Source: Hyphomicrobium_A sp039933175 (GTDB lineage Bacteria; Pseudomonadota; Alphaproteobacteria; Rhizobiales; Hyphomicrobiaceae). From it: DNA of 13,617 nt. Of the stretch, positions 7,374-13,585 are shown in pieces. Each line of letters begins with the position of its first letter. Position 1 is the stretch's first letter. Position numbers and translations under genes: made by a program. The notes under the pieces are model-generated. The model saw only the letters and a program-made list of their open reading frames with translations. It was not told where the DNA came from and ran no database searches. The stretch covers positions 1 to 13,617 of the forward strand of contig JBDTOR010000059.1 in the NCBI GenBank assembly GCA_039933175.1, in the 5' to 3' direction.

Positions 7374-7382
7374 CCGGCGCGC
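7360..7382 (+). terminator. GC-rich hairpin over the actR stop codon, probable terminator
   Basis: GCGCGCCG (7360-7367) and CGGCGCGC (7375-7382) form a perfect 8-bp stem with a 7-base loop that contains the actR stop codon. It is followed by ACTTTCCCC, a poor U-tract. It lies 21 bases from the stop of the convergent mmcB, where transcription from both sides would need to end. Confidence 0.5.
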
Positions 7383-7403
7383 ACTTTCCCCTGCGTCATC
7401 GAA

Positions 7404-7916
7404 CTATGAGTTTTCCGGTGCGGGATCGGCCTGCGCCTGCAGGCTGAAGGCCGCGGCGCGCGCGAAGCGCATCGTCATCACCTTGCGCCGCGCGGGCGGC
7501 AGCCTGTGCTCGGGAACGGGCCGCACTATCTCCGCGCCAAATCGGTCGGCTAGGATCAGCCCGGTATCGGCAGGTAGAATGTCCCGGGGAAAATCGGGAG
7601 CGACGGCAAAGTAGAACGCGTCGCAGAAATCCCGGTACTCGGGCCACTTGGTATCGACGCGAAAGTCCTCGAGGCTCGATTTGACCTCGACGATGCTGAT
7701 GTCGCCCGCCGGCGACAGCCCGACGATATCGGCGCGGCGCCCGTTGGGCAGCATCAGTTCTTTGACGTTGGCCACATTGAGCGCGCGGAGTAGCCGGCAG
7801 ACCCCGCGGCACACTTCTCGGGTGACCGCATCGCGGCCGCAGCCATCCACGGCGCCGATCGCCGTTTCCACGGCGTCATCCGATTCCGCCGCCAATTGTG
7901 CCGCTTGTTCCTTCAT
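7404..7916 (-). CDS. mmcB: MmcB family DNA repair protein
   Basis: Caulobacter MmcB is a DNA-damage-induced protein linked to ImuAB/DnaE2 mutagenic repair, and the family is proposed to have a PD-(D/E)xK nuclease fold. The 170 residues here include LPNGRRADIVGLSPAGDI followed by SIVEVKSSLEDFRVDTKW. D63, E77 and K79 form the expected D...ExK metal-binding set. WPEYRDFCDAFYFAVAPDFP follows and is the family's typical conserved segment. The ATG at 7916 follows AGGGTGG by about 4 bases. No membrane segment or signal peptide is visible. I saw no alphaproteobacterial LexA box (GTTC-N7-GTTC) in the 285 bases upstream, so SOS control is not supported here. It is convergent with actR. Confidence 0.9.
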   Translation of the reverse strand: MKEQAAQLAAESDDAVETAIGAVDGCGRDAVTREVCRGVCRLLRALNVANVKELMLPNGRRADIVGLSPAGDISIVEVKSSLEDFRVDTKWPEYRDFCDAFYFAVAPDFPRDILPADTGLILADRFGAEIVRPVPEHRLPPARRKVMTMRFARAAAFSLQAQADPAPENS

Positions 7917-8158
7917 GCGCCACCCTGCGAAACATCTATTCGATCCTACTTAGCAAAAATGGACCGGGATGCGGCGTGCGCTTTTGTCCGCCCCATGCGT
8001 CGATCGGTGTTCGTCCATATTTACAATCGGGTAAGCTGCTTCCGGGTACCGGTCAGGTACGTCACCGGCGACGATGTGCCGACGCTATCCTTGCAGCTTG
8101 TTTGCCTCCCCTGTTTGCAATCGCCGCCATTGCGGTGCAGCCTGGACCGTCGGCCTGC

Positions 8159-8183
8159 GGAACGCCCTTCCCCTTTCATCGTT
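8159..8183 (+). promoter_or_regulatory. EcfG-type general stress promoter (perfect match)
   Basis: GGAAC (8159-8163), a 16-base spacer, then CGTT (8180-8183) matches the EcfG consensus GGAAC-N16/17-CGTT exactly. The -10 element ends 18 bases before the ATG at 8202. The expected transcription start near 8190 gives a very short leader consisting almost only of the AGGAGG ribosome-binding site at 8191-8196. Confidence 0.7.
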
Positions 8184-8201
8184 GTCGCTTAGGAGGACAC
8201 A

Positions 8202-8504
8202 ATGGCCACCCGTAAGAAAGTCACCCGCGCCAAAGCGCCAGCCGCCGTGAAATCGGCGAAGCGCAAAGCCAAGCCTGCGAAAACGAGGGCGCTGTCCGTG
8301 AAGGATGCCGTCATGCGCGAAGAGCTGCCGGCGTGGTCGGCAATGGCAGCAGCCCAGCACGCTCAGAACGGCTTGCTACATGCCATGCTTACTTGGTCGC
8401 CGGTTAGCCTCATCGTGAGCCAGCAGGCGGCTTTCTGGGAAGGCTACACGCGTTCGGCCAAGGTCGACCGCCCTTCAACACAAAAGCGCCCCCGCTCGCG
8501 CTAA
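8202..8504 (+). CDS. Small basic Lys/Ala-rich protein, possibly phasin-like
   Basis: The 100-residue protein starts at an ATG with an ideal AGGAGG 5 bases upstream. Residues 1-30 are strongly basic and Ala/Lys-rich (KAPAAVKSAKRKAKPAKTRA), like histone H1-type tails or the ends of some polyhydroxyalkanoate granule proteins. Residues 33-86 form an amphipathic, Ala/Gln/Trp-containing region (AWSAMAAAQHAQNGLLHAML and SPVSLIVSQQAAFWEGYTR) that could be a phasin-like helical hairpin. The tail is basic again. No family can be named with confidence. A perfect EcfG promoter precedes it, and the TerB-like gene follows after 15 bases, so the two are probably one stress-induced unit. DNA or granule binding is inference. 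Confidence 0.75.
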   Translation: MATRKKVTRAKAPAAVKSAKRKAKPAKTRALSVKDAVMREELPAWSAMAAAQHAQNGLLHAMLTWSPVSLIVSQQAAFWEGYTRSAKVDRPSTQKRPRSR

Positions 8505-8519
8505 GCCAAGGCCGGCCAA

Positions 8520-8984
8520 ATGCTCAATCGACTGGCCGACTTCCTTGCCGGCCGCAGCGCGCCCGCGAGCGGCGCCGACGCGGCTGACGAAATGCACATC
8601 GCGGTGGCCGCGCTGCTCATCGAGGCGGCGCGCATGGACAGCACCTTCGATACGGCCGAGCGCGCATCCATTGGAGCGTTGCTGGCGACCAAGTTCGACC
8701 TCGATGCTGAAGCCTTGCAGTCGCTCATCGACGAGGCGCAGCGGAAAGTCGAGTACTCGACCCAGTACTTCCCCTTCACCAACGCCATCGCCAAGCAGAT
8801 GACCATCGAGCAGCGCGCCGAGATCATCGAGATGATGTGGTCCGTCGCCTACGCCGACGGCGTGCTCGATCCGCACGAGGACATGCTGCTGCGCCAGGTT
8901 GCCGGATTGCTGCATGTTCCCGATAGGGAGCGTGGTCTGGCGCGGCAACGGGCGCTTGCCGCGATTGCGGCTCGGAAGAATTAG
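8520..8984 (+). CDS. TerB-like (tellurite resistance TerB / DjlA N-terminal-like) protein
   Basis: The 154-residue helical protein carries the duplicated acidic pattern of TerB domains: RMDSTFDTAER (D40, D44, E47) and YADGVLDPHED (D113, D117, E120), each at a helix junction that binds metal in known members. The family is soluble and associated with membrane-stress and metal-stress complexes in other bacteria. Its role in Hyphomicrobiales is not established, and a tellurite function is not implied. The ATG at 8520 has a weak AAGG 8 bases upstream and sits 15 bases after the preceding gene, so it is probably read from the same EcfG promoter. It abuts the convergent gene that begins at base 8985, with no spacer and no terminator between them. 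Confidence 0.87.
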   Translation: MLNRLADFLAGRSAPASGADAADEMHIAVAALLIEAARMDSTFDTAERASIGALLATKFDLDAEALQSLIDEAQRKVEYSTQYFPFTNAIAKQMTIEQRAEIIEMMWSVAYADGVLDPHEDMLLRQVAGLLHVPDRERGLARQRALAAIAARKN

Positions 8985-9593
8985 CTACGGCGCCGATAGG
9001 GTGCCGAACAGCGTGTTCGTCGCCTTCGCTCCGTGCAGCACGATGGTCCAGGCGTCGAACTGAAATGCATCGGTGCAGCTATTGCCGCGCCCATGCAGAA
9101 TGAGCGTCGCCCGCTGATCGCCGCCGGTCGCGCCTTTGAACATGCCGCTGCCGACAGCAGGCGCCGTCAACCGCCACTCCTTGTAGAGCGAAGGTCCGGT
9201 GCCCGGCTCCGGGCCCGCCAGACGGGGATCGACCTCGAACCGGGTGATGGTCTTCGGCAGGGCGAAAGTCAGCTTGCCGCCTCCGGCGCTGTCGTCGAAT
9301 TTGAATTCCCACGAGCCAGTCGCCTTCGTGACCGCCAGTTGAAAGTCGGTCGATTTGGTGGCGATGCCGCCAAGCGTCTCGACATCGCCCTCGCCGGTGT
9401 AAAGGTGCGCGGCCGGCGCAAATTGGATGTCGGCCAGAATGCCGGCCGCAAAGTCGTCGATCGGCTTCGTCTCGACATAGCGCTGAGCGGTATTGCTGCA
9501 GCATGCGCAAGCATGGGCCGGGCCGGTATCGGCAAACGCGAGTGCGGCGAGCAGGGCGGTCGCTGCAACGAATTTCAAGCGGCGCGCTTGCAT
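8985..9593 (-). CDS. Secreted protein of unknown function with N-terminal CxCC motif
   Basis: The 202-residue precursor has a clear Sec signal peptide: basic QARRLK, then a hydrophobic core FVAATALLAALAFA, with likely cleavage after AHA at residue 28. The mature protein would therefore begin with CACCSNTAQR (C29, C31, C32). The only other cysteine is C175 in LILHGRGNSC. The rest is rich in beta-strand-like alternation (WEFKFDDSAGGGKLTFALP). A cysteine cluster at the mature N-terminus could bind metal or form disulfides. It is not a good lipobox, so a lipoprotein is less likely. The ATG at 9593 follows GGAG by 8 bases. It lies 56 bases downstream of the M16 peptidase gene on the same strand, so the two may be co-transcribed. 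Confidence 0.8.
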   Translation of the reverse strand: MQARRLKFVAATALLAALAFADTGPAHACACCSNTAQRYVETKPIDDFAAGILADIQFAPAAHLYTGEGDVETLGGIATKSTDFQLAVTKATGSWEFKFDDSAGGGKLTFALPKTITRFEVDPRLAGPEPGTGPSLYKEWRLTAPAVGSGMFKGATGGDQRATLILHGRGNSCTDAFQFDAWTIVLHGAKATNTLFGTLSAP

Positions 9594-9649
9594 TGAGATA
9601 CTCCAAGGGGAAGATCGCAGCGCATTGTCTGTCGAATTGCGCCGCCAGG

Positions 9650-10969
9650 CTACTGCCCGTTCAAGGCCAGCCGCACATATGCTTGACGGTGCGAGGGCAT
9701 ATACTGGCGCGCGGCGGCGAGCATCTCCTCCCGCGTCACCGTCTCGACCGGCAGGTCGTCGACGGCAGCCCCGTGTAGCGTTTTTTCAACGAGCCCGTCG
9801 AGCAATGCCTCGTTGCTGTGGGCGTCCTTGCGGCGCCTAAGCTCGATGCGATCGCGCAGGCGAGCGAGCTCCTTTTCGTCGATGTACGACTTCATCTTGT
9901 CGATCACGTCGAACACCTTTTTCTCGACCCTTTGCGGATCCTTGCTGCTCGATATGCCGATGCTGAAAATGCCGCTGCACGCATCCGGTTCGTACTTCAC
10001 TTCGGGCGTGTAGGTGTCGCCGTCCTTCTCGCGCAACTCGTCGAACAGTGCCGTGTTGAGGTATTCGCCGAGGGCCAGTAGCACGCGTGCGCTGTCGCTG
10101 GAGACGCAGGCGCCGGTGCTCCACGCGATCTTTAGATCCGACATGGGGCGCTGCAGCTCGAAGGACGGCTCGGCGAGCGCCTTGTAGGCGCGCGTGACGG
10201 GGACGCGCGGAATTTCGAGGCGCGGACCCTCGGCAAAGGCGAAGCGGCCGAAGTGCTCGTTGGTGAGCTTGCCGACCGCGTCGGGTTCGACGCTGCCGAC
10301 GAGGAAAAGGTCCATGTTGGCGGGCAAGCGAACGGATTGGGCAAAGTCGCGCAACTGGGTCGCAAGCTTGGCCGGGGCGATCTTGCAGCGGGCAATCTCC
10401 TCGGCCAGCGTCTCTTTGACGTACGGATGCGAATTGCCGAACAGCTCGCGGTCGAATTTGCACTGGGCGAGGCGGTCCGGATCGTACTTGTCGAGATACA
10501 GTTCCTCGAGGACCACGCGCGACTGCGCTGCGACGGTTTCCAGGTCGAACTTCTGGTCGAGGGCGGTCGCCGCCAGCAGCGCAGTCACCTGCGGCAGGTA
10601 CTGCGGGAGGAACGAGGCGTGCCACTTCAGCATGCCCGACTCGGTCGAAGCATTGCCGTTCTGCACATAGTCCTTGTTCATGCGCGCGACCTCGGCGGCG
10701 GTCATCGATCCGGCGGCGCCGACGCAGGAAGTGTGCTCGCAGATGTGCGCTAGGCCGTTGTGGCTGATTTCCTTGCTGCGCAGGACGAGCGTCGCCGCCA
10801 CGTAGCCCGAGTCGTTGGGGATGAAGTGGACGCGGAAGCCGTTGGTCAGGCACAGGCTTCGAGGGTCGGAGAAATCACCGACGGCGTGCGCCGGGCCGGT
10901 GCGTGCCACGGAGGCCGCTGCAACACCTGAAAAGAATGCCTTTACTGCATCTCGCCGATTGATCTGCAT
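9650..10969 (-). CDS. Exported single-domain M16 family zinc peptidase
   Basis: The protein has the inverted zinc motif HxxEH in LAHICEHTSC (H75, E78, H79 from the chosen start), with the third ligand E156 in VVLEELYLD 77 residues after the second histidine, the family spacing (HxxEH-x76-E). Both M16 half-domains are present in about 439 residues, as in M16B enzymes. The N-terminus NRRDAVKAFFSGVAAASVA followed by GPAHA resembles a Tat signal, so the enzyme is probably exported folded to the periplasm. I chose the ATG at 10969, with GAGG 7 bases upstream. The ATG at 10975 overlaps the ribosome-binding site. No second M16 subunit is adjacent, although many bacterial M16B enzymes come in pairs. 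A 28-base inverted repeat lies directly upstream. Confidence 0.92.
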   Translation of the reverse strand: MQINRRDAVKAFFSGVAAASVARTGPAHAVGDFSDPRSLCLTNGFRVHFIPNDSGYVAATLVLRSKEISHNGLAHICEHTSCVGAAGSMTAAEVARMNKDYVQNGNASTESGMLKWHASFLPQYLPQVTALLAATALDQKFDLETVAAQSRVVLEELYLDKYDPDRLAQCKFDRELFGNSHPYVKETLAEEIARCKIAPAKLATQLRDFAQSVRLPANMDLFLVGSVEPDAVGKLTNEHFGRFAFAEGPRLEIPRVPVTRAYKALAEPSFELQRPMSDLKIAWSTGACVSSDSARVLLALGEYLNTALFDELREKDGDTYTPEVKYEPDACSGIFSIGISSSKDPQRVEKKVFDVIDKMKSYIDEKELARLRDRIELRRRKDAHSNEALLDGLVEKTLHGAAVDDLPVETVTREEMLAAARQYMPSHRQAYVRLALNGQ

Positions 10970-10983
10970 CGCCATGCCTCGTC

Positions 10984-11011
10984 ACCGCAATGATTGTGAT
11001 TTCATTGCGGT
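10984..11011. repeat. 10-bp perfect inverted repeat upstream of the M16 gene (operator or leader hairpin)
   Basis: ACCGCAATGA (10984-10993) and TCATTGCGGT (11002-11011) are perfect reverse complements separated by 8 bases. The repeat ends 8 bases before the outer M16 ATG, next to the ribosome-binding site. It could be a dimeric repressor operator or, in mRNA, a hairpin that controls ribosome access. It does not match the Fur, Irr, Zur or FNR sites I know. Confidence 0.6.
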
Positions 11012-11124
11012 TATTCAGCACACGAAGTTTGGCAGCTATTCCCAGCGTAACAGTTGATCGCGTTTCTAGCTGCGCGTTGGGTCGCGTGATAAGCACGCGT
11101 GCGCCCGCACGCCGCGCGTCGGGT

Positions 11125-11136
11125 GTCTAGCTAGAC
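11125..11136. repeat. 12-bp perfect palindrome GTCTAGCTAGAC upstream of the MFS gene
   Basis: GTCTAGCTAGAC is its own reverse complement and lies 29 bases before the transporter start, where an operator or promoter element would be expected. No known regulator is assigned. Confidence 0.3.
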
Positions 11137-11165
11137 TGGGGGCGCAAGCCTAAACAACGTCGGAC

Positions 11166-12428
11166 ATGAGCCCAGCAAAAGACCTTCCCTTTCTGCGCTA
11201 TCCGGACTTCAGCCTGCTACTGCTGGCGCGCTTCCTGTCGTCGGTTGCCATGCTGACGCAGAGCGTGACCCTGGGCTGGCAGGTGTACTCGATCGCGCGG
11301 CTCGACCATTCAATCGAGTATTCGTCATTTCTGGTCGGCATGATCGGGCTCGTGCAGTTTCTGCCGATGTTCGCCTTCGTGCTGCTGGCGGGCGAGACCG
11401 CCGATCGCTACGACCGGCGCAAAATTCTCATCGCCTGCTGCGCGCTGCAGGTCGTGTGCTCGGCAAGCCTGGCCCTGCTTGCCGGCATGGAGCATCCGAG
11501 CCTCATCGGCATTTTCGCCGTTGCGGCGCTGTTCGGCGTCGGCCGCGCCTTCACCATGCCGGCCGGTGCATCGATGGGGCCGATGCTGGTGCCGCGCGAG
11601 ATCCTGCCGCGCGCCATCGGCTGGAACACGCTCGCGATGCAAGGGGGCATGGTGCTGGGACCGTGGCTCGGCGGTGTGCTGTGCGCCATCTCGGTGCCGG
11701 CCGCGTACGGCACCTCGGCCGTGCTCTACGTGGCCGCCGGGATTGCCGTCTCGTTCATCGCCGCCAACACCCAGCCGGACCACAAGGGCGGCGGGCGTCT
11801 CAAGCTGATAGCCGAGGGCTTGGCCTACGTGTGGTCGAACAAGATCGTGTTCGGCGCCATCTCGCTGGACCTGTTCGCGGTGCTGCTCGGCGGCGTGACG
11901 GCGCTGCTGCCGGTGTTTGCGCGCGACATCCTGCACATCGGTCCGGACGGGTTCGGGCTACTACGCTCAGGTCCGGCGATCGGCGGCGGCCTGATGGCGC
12001 TGGCGCTAAGCACGCGGCCGATCCAGCGCGACGCCGGCTTCTGGATGCTGGTGTCGGTCGCTGCCTACGGTTTCGCGACGATCATTTTCGCGGTGTCGAC
12101 GTGGATTTGGGTGTCGATGCTGGCGCTCGCCGCGCTGGGCGCGGCCGACGCGGTGTCGGTGTTCGTGCGCCAGAGTCTCATTCAGATCGTCACTCCCGAT
12201 CCCATGCGCGGGCGCGTCACCGCTGTCTCATCGCTATTCATCAGTGCGTCGAACGAGCTTGGAGAGTTTGAGAGCGGTGTCGCCGCGCGCTTCCTCGGGC
12301 CAATCGGTGCGGCGATCTTCGGCGGTGTGGGATCAATTGCGCTGACGGGTGTGTGGGCAAAGCTGTTCCCCGCCTTACGCGATGCGCACCTTGATACCGT
12401 GCGCACCGAAATTCCTCCGAAAAGTTGA
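11166..12428 (+). CDS. MFS transporter, EntS/MFS_3 type exporter
   Basis: The 420-residue protein has the 10-12 hydrophobic helices of a major facilitator. After the second helix is the loop motif GETADRYDRRK (76-86), the MFS motif A region. Near the C-terminus, PDPMRGRVTAVSSLFISASN and ELGEFESG (about 344-371) are characteristic of the MFS_3 group that includes the enterobactin exporter EntS and many uncharacterised drug or metabolite exporters. The substrate cannot be read from the sequence, and no siderophore gene is nearby. The ATG at 11166 has only a weak GGA upstream. A 7-bp inverted repeat overlaps the stop codon. The gene is divergent from the M16 peptidase across a 190-base region that holds both palindromes described here. 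Confidence 0.92.
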   Translation: MSPAKDLPFLRYPDFSLLLLARFLSSVAMLTQSVTLGWQVYSIARLDHSIEYSSFLVGMIGLVQFLPMFAFVLLAGETADRYDRRKILIACCALQVVCSASLALLAGMEHPSLIGIFAVAALFGVGRAFTMPAGASMGPMLVPREILPRAIGWNTLAMQGGMVLGPWLGGVLCAISVPAAYGTSAVLYVAAGIAVSFIAANTQPDHKGGGRLKLIAEGLAYVWSNKIVFGAISLDLFAVLLGGVTALLPVFARDILHIGPDGFGLLRSGPAIGGGLMALALSTRPIQRDAGFWMLVSVAAYGFATIIFAVSTWIWVSMLALAALGAADAVSVFVRQSLIQIVTPDPMRGRVTAVSSLFISASNELGEFESGVAARFLGPIGAAIFGGVGSIALTGVWAKLFPALRDAHLDTVRTEIPPKS

Positions 12429-12437
12429 AGGGAGGAA
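12412..12437 (+). repeat. 7-bp inverted repeat over the MFS stop codon, possible weak terminator
   Basis: TTCCTCC (12412-12418) pairs perfectly with GGAGGAA (12431-12437) across a 12-base loop that contains the stop codon. It is followed by AACG with no U-tract, so it is at best a weak or factor-assisted terminator between the MFS gene and the convergent DUF3309 gene. Confidence 0.25.
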
Positions 12438-12499
12438 AACGTTGCGCGCGCAGTGCGGCGTGGCGTGATCTCGCTACGCCGCGGACAGTTGCGGAGCGA

Positions 12500-12655
12500 T
12501 CAGACGCGCTGCAGCAGGTAGATGATGAGCACGATGATGAGGATGGTGCCGAGCAGGCCGGACGGACCGTAACCCCAATTGCGGCTGTGCCCCCAGTTCG
12601 GCAGCGCGCCGAGCAGCGCGAGAACGAGGATAACGATGATAATGGTTTCCAGCAT
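12500..12655 (-). CDS. DUF3309 family membrane micro-protein
   Basis: The 51-residue protein begins MLETIIIVILVLALLGALP and continues NWGHSRNWGYGPSG before a second hydrophobic helix (LLGTILIIVLIIYLLQRV). The two helices joined by a Trp/Gly/Pro/Asn loop with the YGPSG segment are the signature of the DUF3309 family, a set of tiny inner-membrane proteins common in proteobacteria, with no known activity. The ATG at 12655 follows AAGGGA by 9 bases. A perfect EcfG promoter sits 32 bases upstream, so it is predicted to be induced by general stress. It converges on the MFS gene with a 71-base gap. Confidence 0.9.
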   Translation of the reverse strand: MLETIIIVILVLALLGALPNWGHSRNWGYGPSGLLGTILIIVLIIYLLQRV

Positions 12656-12687
12656 GTGCGGTGGTCCCTTTTTTCCTTCTGCGTACT

Positions 12688-12712
12688 AACGCCGCGCACA
12701 TCGGCGAGTTCC
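12688..12712 (-). promoter_or_regulatory. EcfG-type general stress promoter for the DUF3309 gene (perfect match)
   Basis: On the minus strand GGAAC (12712-12708), 16 bases, then CGTT (12691-12688) matches the EcfG consensus exactly. The -10 element ends 32 bases before the ATG at 12655. Transcription should start near 12681. Confidence 0.75.
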
Positions 12713-12761
12713 GCTCACCGCGGGTTTATGCGGACGGTTTCCGACGCGGGGCGCGCAAACG

Positions 12762-12790
12762 AAAAGCCCCCGACTGATGGTTGAGGGCTT
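12762..12790 (-). terminator. Rho-independent terminator of the response regulator gene
   Basis: On the minus strand AAGCCCTC pairs with CGGGGGCTT (8-bp stem with one G-U pair) and is followed by TTTTCG. It lies 36 bases past the stop codon of the receiver-domain gene and ahead of the separate DUF3309 promoter, so it divides the two transcription units. Confidence 0.75.
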
Positions 12791-12825
12791 GGTCTCACTT
12801 GCTGGTTCGCTTCGTAGCGCCTTGC

Positions 12826-13224
12826 TCAGGCGGTGACCTGCGAAGCGCCAGCAAATTTCTCATGCACGGCAGTGCTGGGCTTGCTCTTCGGGTTGAGCAG
12901 GAAGTCGACCATCGCCGGACTGACGGGTTTGGCCGCATACGTATGTGGAACCTCGCCGAGGCCGGTGCCAACATTCGGGTGTCCGGAAAGCACAATGACC
13001 TTGACGCCCATCACCTGCAGCGTCTGCGCAATACCACTGCCAGTATGACCGTCGGCGAGCTCAAGATCGATGATGGCGACGTCCGGTGTCGTGTCGCCCG
13101 CGGCCTTCAGCGCGTCGCGCGCATTTGCGTAGATGCCTTGCACAGTGTGACCGGCTGCCTCGACGCTCATCGAAAGGTCGGCGGCGAGAAAAGCGTCATC
13201 TTCGCAGATTAGGACATTGCTCAT
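12826..13224 (-). CDS. Stand-alone receiver-domain response regulator
   Basis: The 132-residue protein is a single receiver domain with no output domain. It has the acidic pocket in VLICEDD (E8, D9, D10), phosphoacceptor D53 in AIIDLELADGHTG, S80 in VIVLSGHP, and K99 in YAAKPVSP, plus a basic 25-30 residue tail (LLNPKSKPSTAVHEKF). The sequence style (AAGHTVQG, PDVAIIDLEL) resembles receivers paired with HWE/HisKA2-type kinases. Such single-domain regulators (LovR in Caulobacter, SdrG in Sphingomonas) tune the PhyR-NepR-EcfG stress pathway. The motif is LSGH rather than the FATGY of the FAT GUY group. I chose the ATG at 13224, with GGAG 9 bases upstream. The frame opens at a TTG at 13254, but that base lies inside the predicted promoter. 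No kinase gene is in the window. It ends at a clear terminator. Confidence 0.92.
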   Translation of the reverse strand: MSNVLICEDDAFLAADLSMSVEAAGHTVQGIYANARDALKAAGDTTPDVAIIDLELADGHTGSGIAQTLQVMGVKVIVLSGHPNVGTGLGEVPHTYAAKPVSPAMVDFLLNPKSKPSTAVHEKFAGASQVTA

Positions 13225-13253
13225 CGCGGGTACTCCATCACGTTCCAGCAACA

Positions 13254-13279
13254 AACGCTAAAGATCACGACCTGGTTCC
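13254..13279 (-). promoter_or_regulatory. EcfG-type general stress promoter for the response regulator gene (perfect match)
   Basis: On the minus strand GGAAC (13279-13275), 17 bases, then CGTT (13257-13254) matches the EcfG consensus exactly. The -10 element ends 29 bases before the ATG at 13224, which supports that start over the upstream TTG. Confidence 0.75.
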
Positions 13280-13284
13280 GCAGT

Positions 13285-13308
13285 GCACCATCTATAGATA
13301 CTTGGTGC
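13285..13308. repeat. Nested inverted repeat between the response regulator and the 65-residue gene
   Basis: GCACCA (13285-13290) and TGGTGC (13303-13308) are inverted arms enclosing most of a 10-bp palindrome, ATCTATAGAT (13290-13299). It lies just upstream of the EcfG -35 element at 13279-13275. It may be a weak terminator for the upstream gene (no U-tract) or a binding site. Confidence 0.3.
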
Positions 13309-13354
13309 TCGACACGCCCAGGCAGCACAAGCCCGTGTTCGCGTTGAATTGTGG

Positions 13355-13552
13355 TTAGGCTTCGCTTGGCTCATCGGGCGGAAGCGGTGGGTTCCCGGGG
13401 CGCAACTCAGCCTTGAGGCCGCGGTCGATGGCCGCGGCAAGCTCGCTCATCTCTGGCGGCGTCGGCAGCGTGGTCACTTCTTCGTACAGAAAACGGAGCT
13501 GCTTCGACGTCACTCGCGTCCAGTGAAACCCGTCGACCATGTCCACCCCCAT
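13355..13552 (-). CDS. Small protein of unknown function (65 residues)
   Basis: I do not recognise a family. From the ATG at 13552 the protein begins MGVDMVDGFHWTRVTSKQL, continues with RFLYEEVTTLPTPPEMSELA and an amphipathic helix, and ends in a proline-rich tail (RPGNPPLPPDEPSEA). It has no signal peptide, membrane segment or cysteine. I chose 13552 because AGGGG lies 7 bases upstream. A second in-frame ATG at 13540 is possible. The frame also opens at a GTG at 13603, but that lies inside the predicted EcfG promoter and so would be upstream of the transcript start. It is followed after 130 bases by the response regulator gene, which has its own promoter. Confidence 0.65.
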   Translation of the reverse strand: MGVDMVDGFHWTRVTSKQLRFLYEEVTTLPTPPEMSELAAAIDRGLKAELRPGNPPLPPDEPSEA

Positions 13553-13585
13553 AGCCTGTCCCCTGACACTAAGCACAGGAGACTC

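Noticed and set aside
7917..8158. LexA box for mmcB and other elements in this gap
   Set aside because: No GTTC-N7-GTTC was found on either strand (GTTC at 8009 has no partner). Apart from TGC-rich repeats and the PhaR-like site, nothing else was supported.
9837..10853. 338-residue open frame on the minus strand inside the M16 gene
   Set aside because: It is an out-of-frame Arg/Pro/Ala-rich shadow of the M16 gene, produced by high-GC third positions. It has no family motif, while the M16 frame has its zinc ligands and signal peptide.
11456..12271. 271-residue plus-strand frame inside the MFS gene
   Set aside because: It overlaps the clear MFS frame completely and is Arg-rich, with no hydrophobic helices or motifs.
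13252..13254. TTG at 13254 as start of the response regulator
   Set aside because: It lies within the -10 element of the predicted promoter and lacks a ribosome-binding site. The ATG at 13224 has GGAG and begins directly at the first receiver strand.
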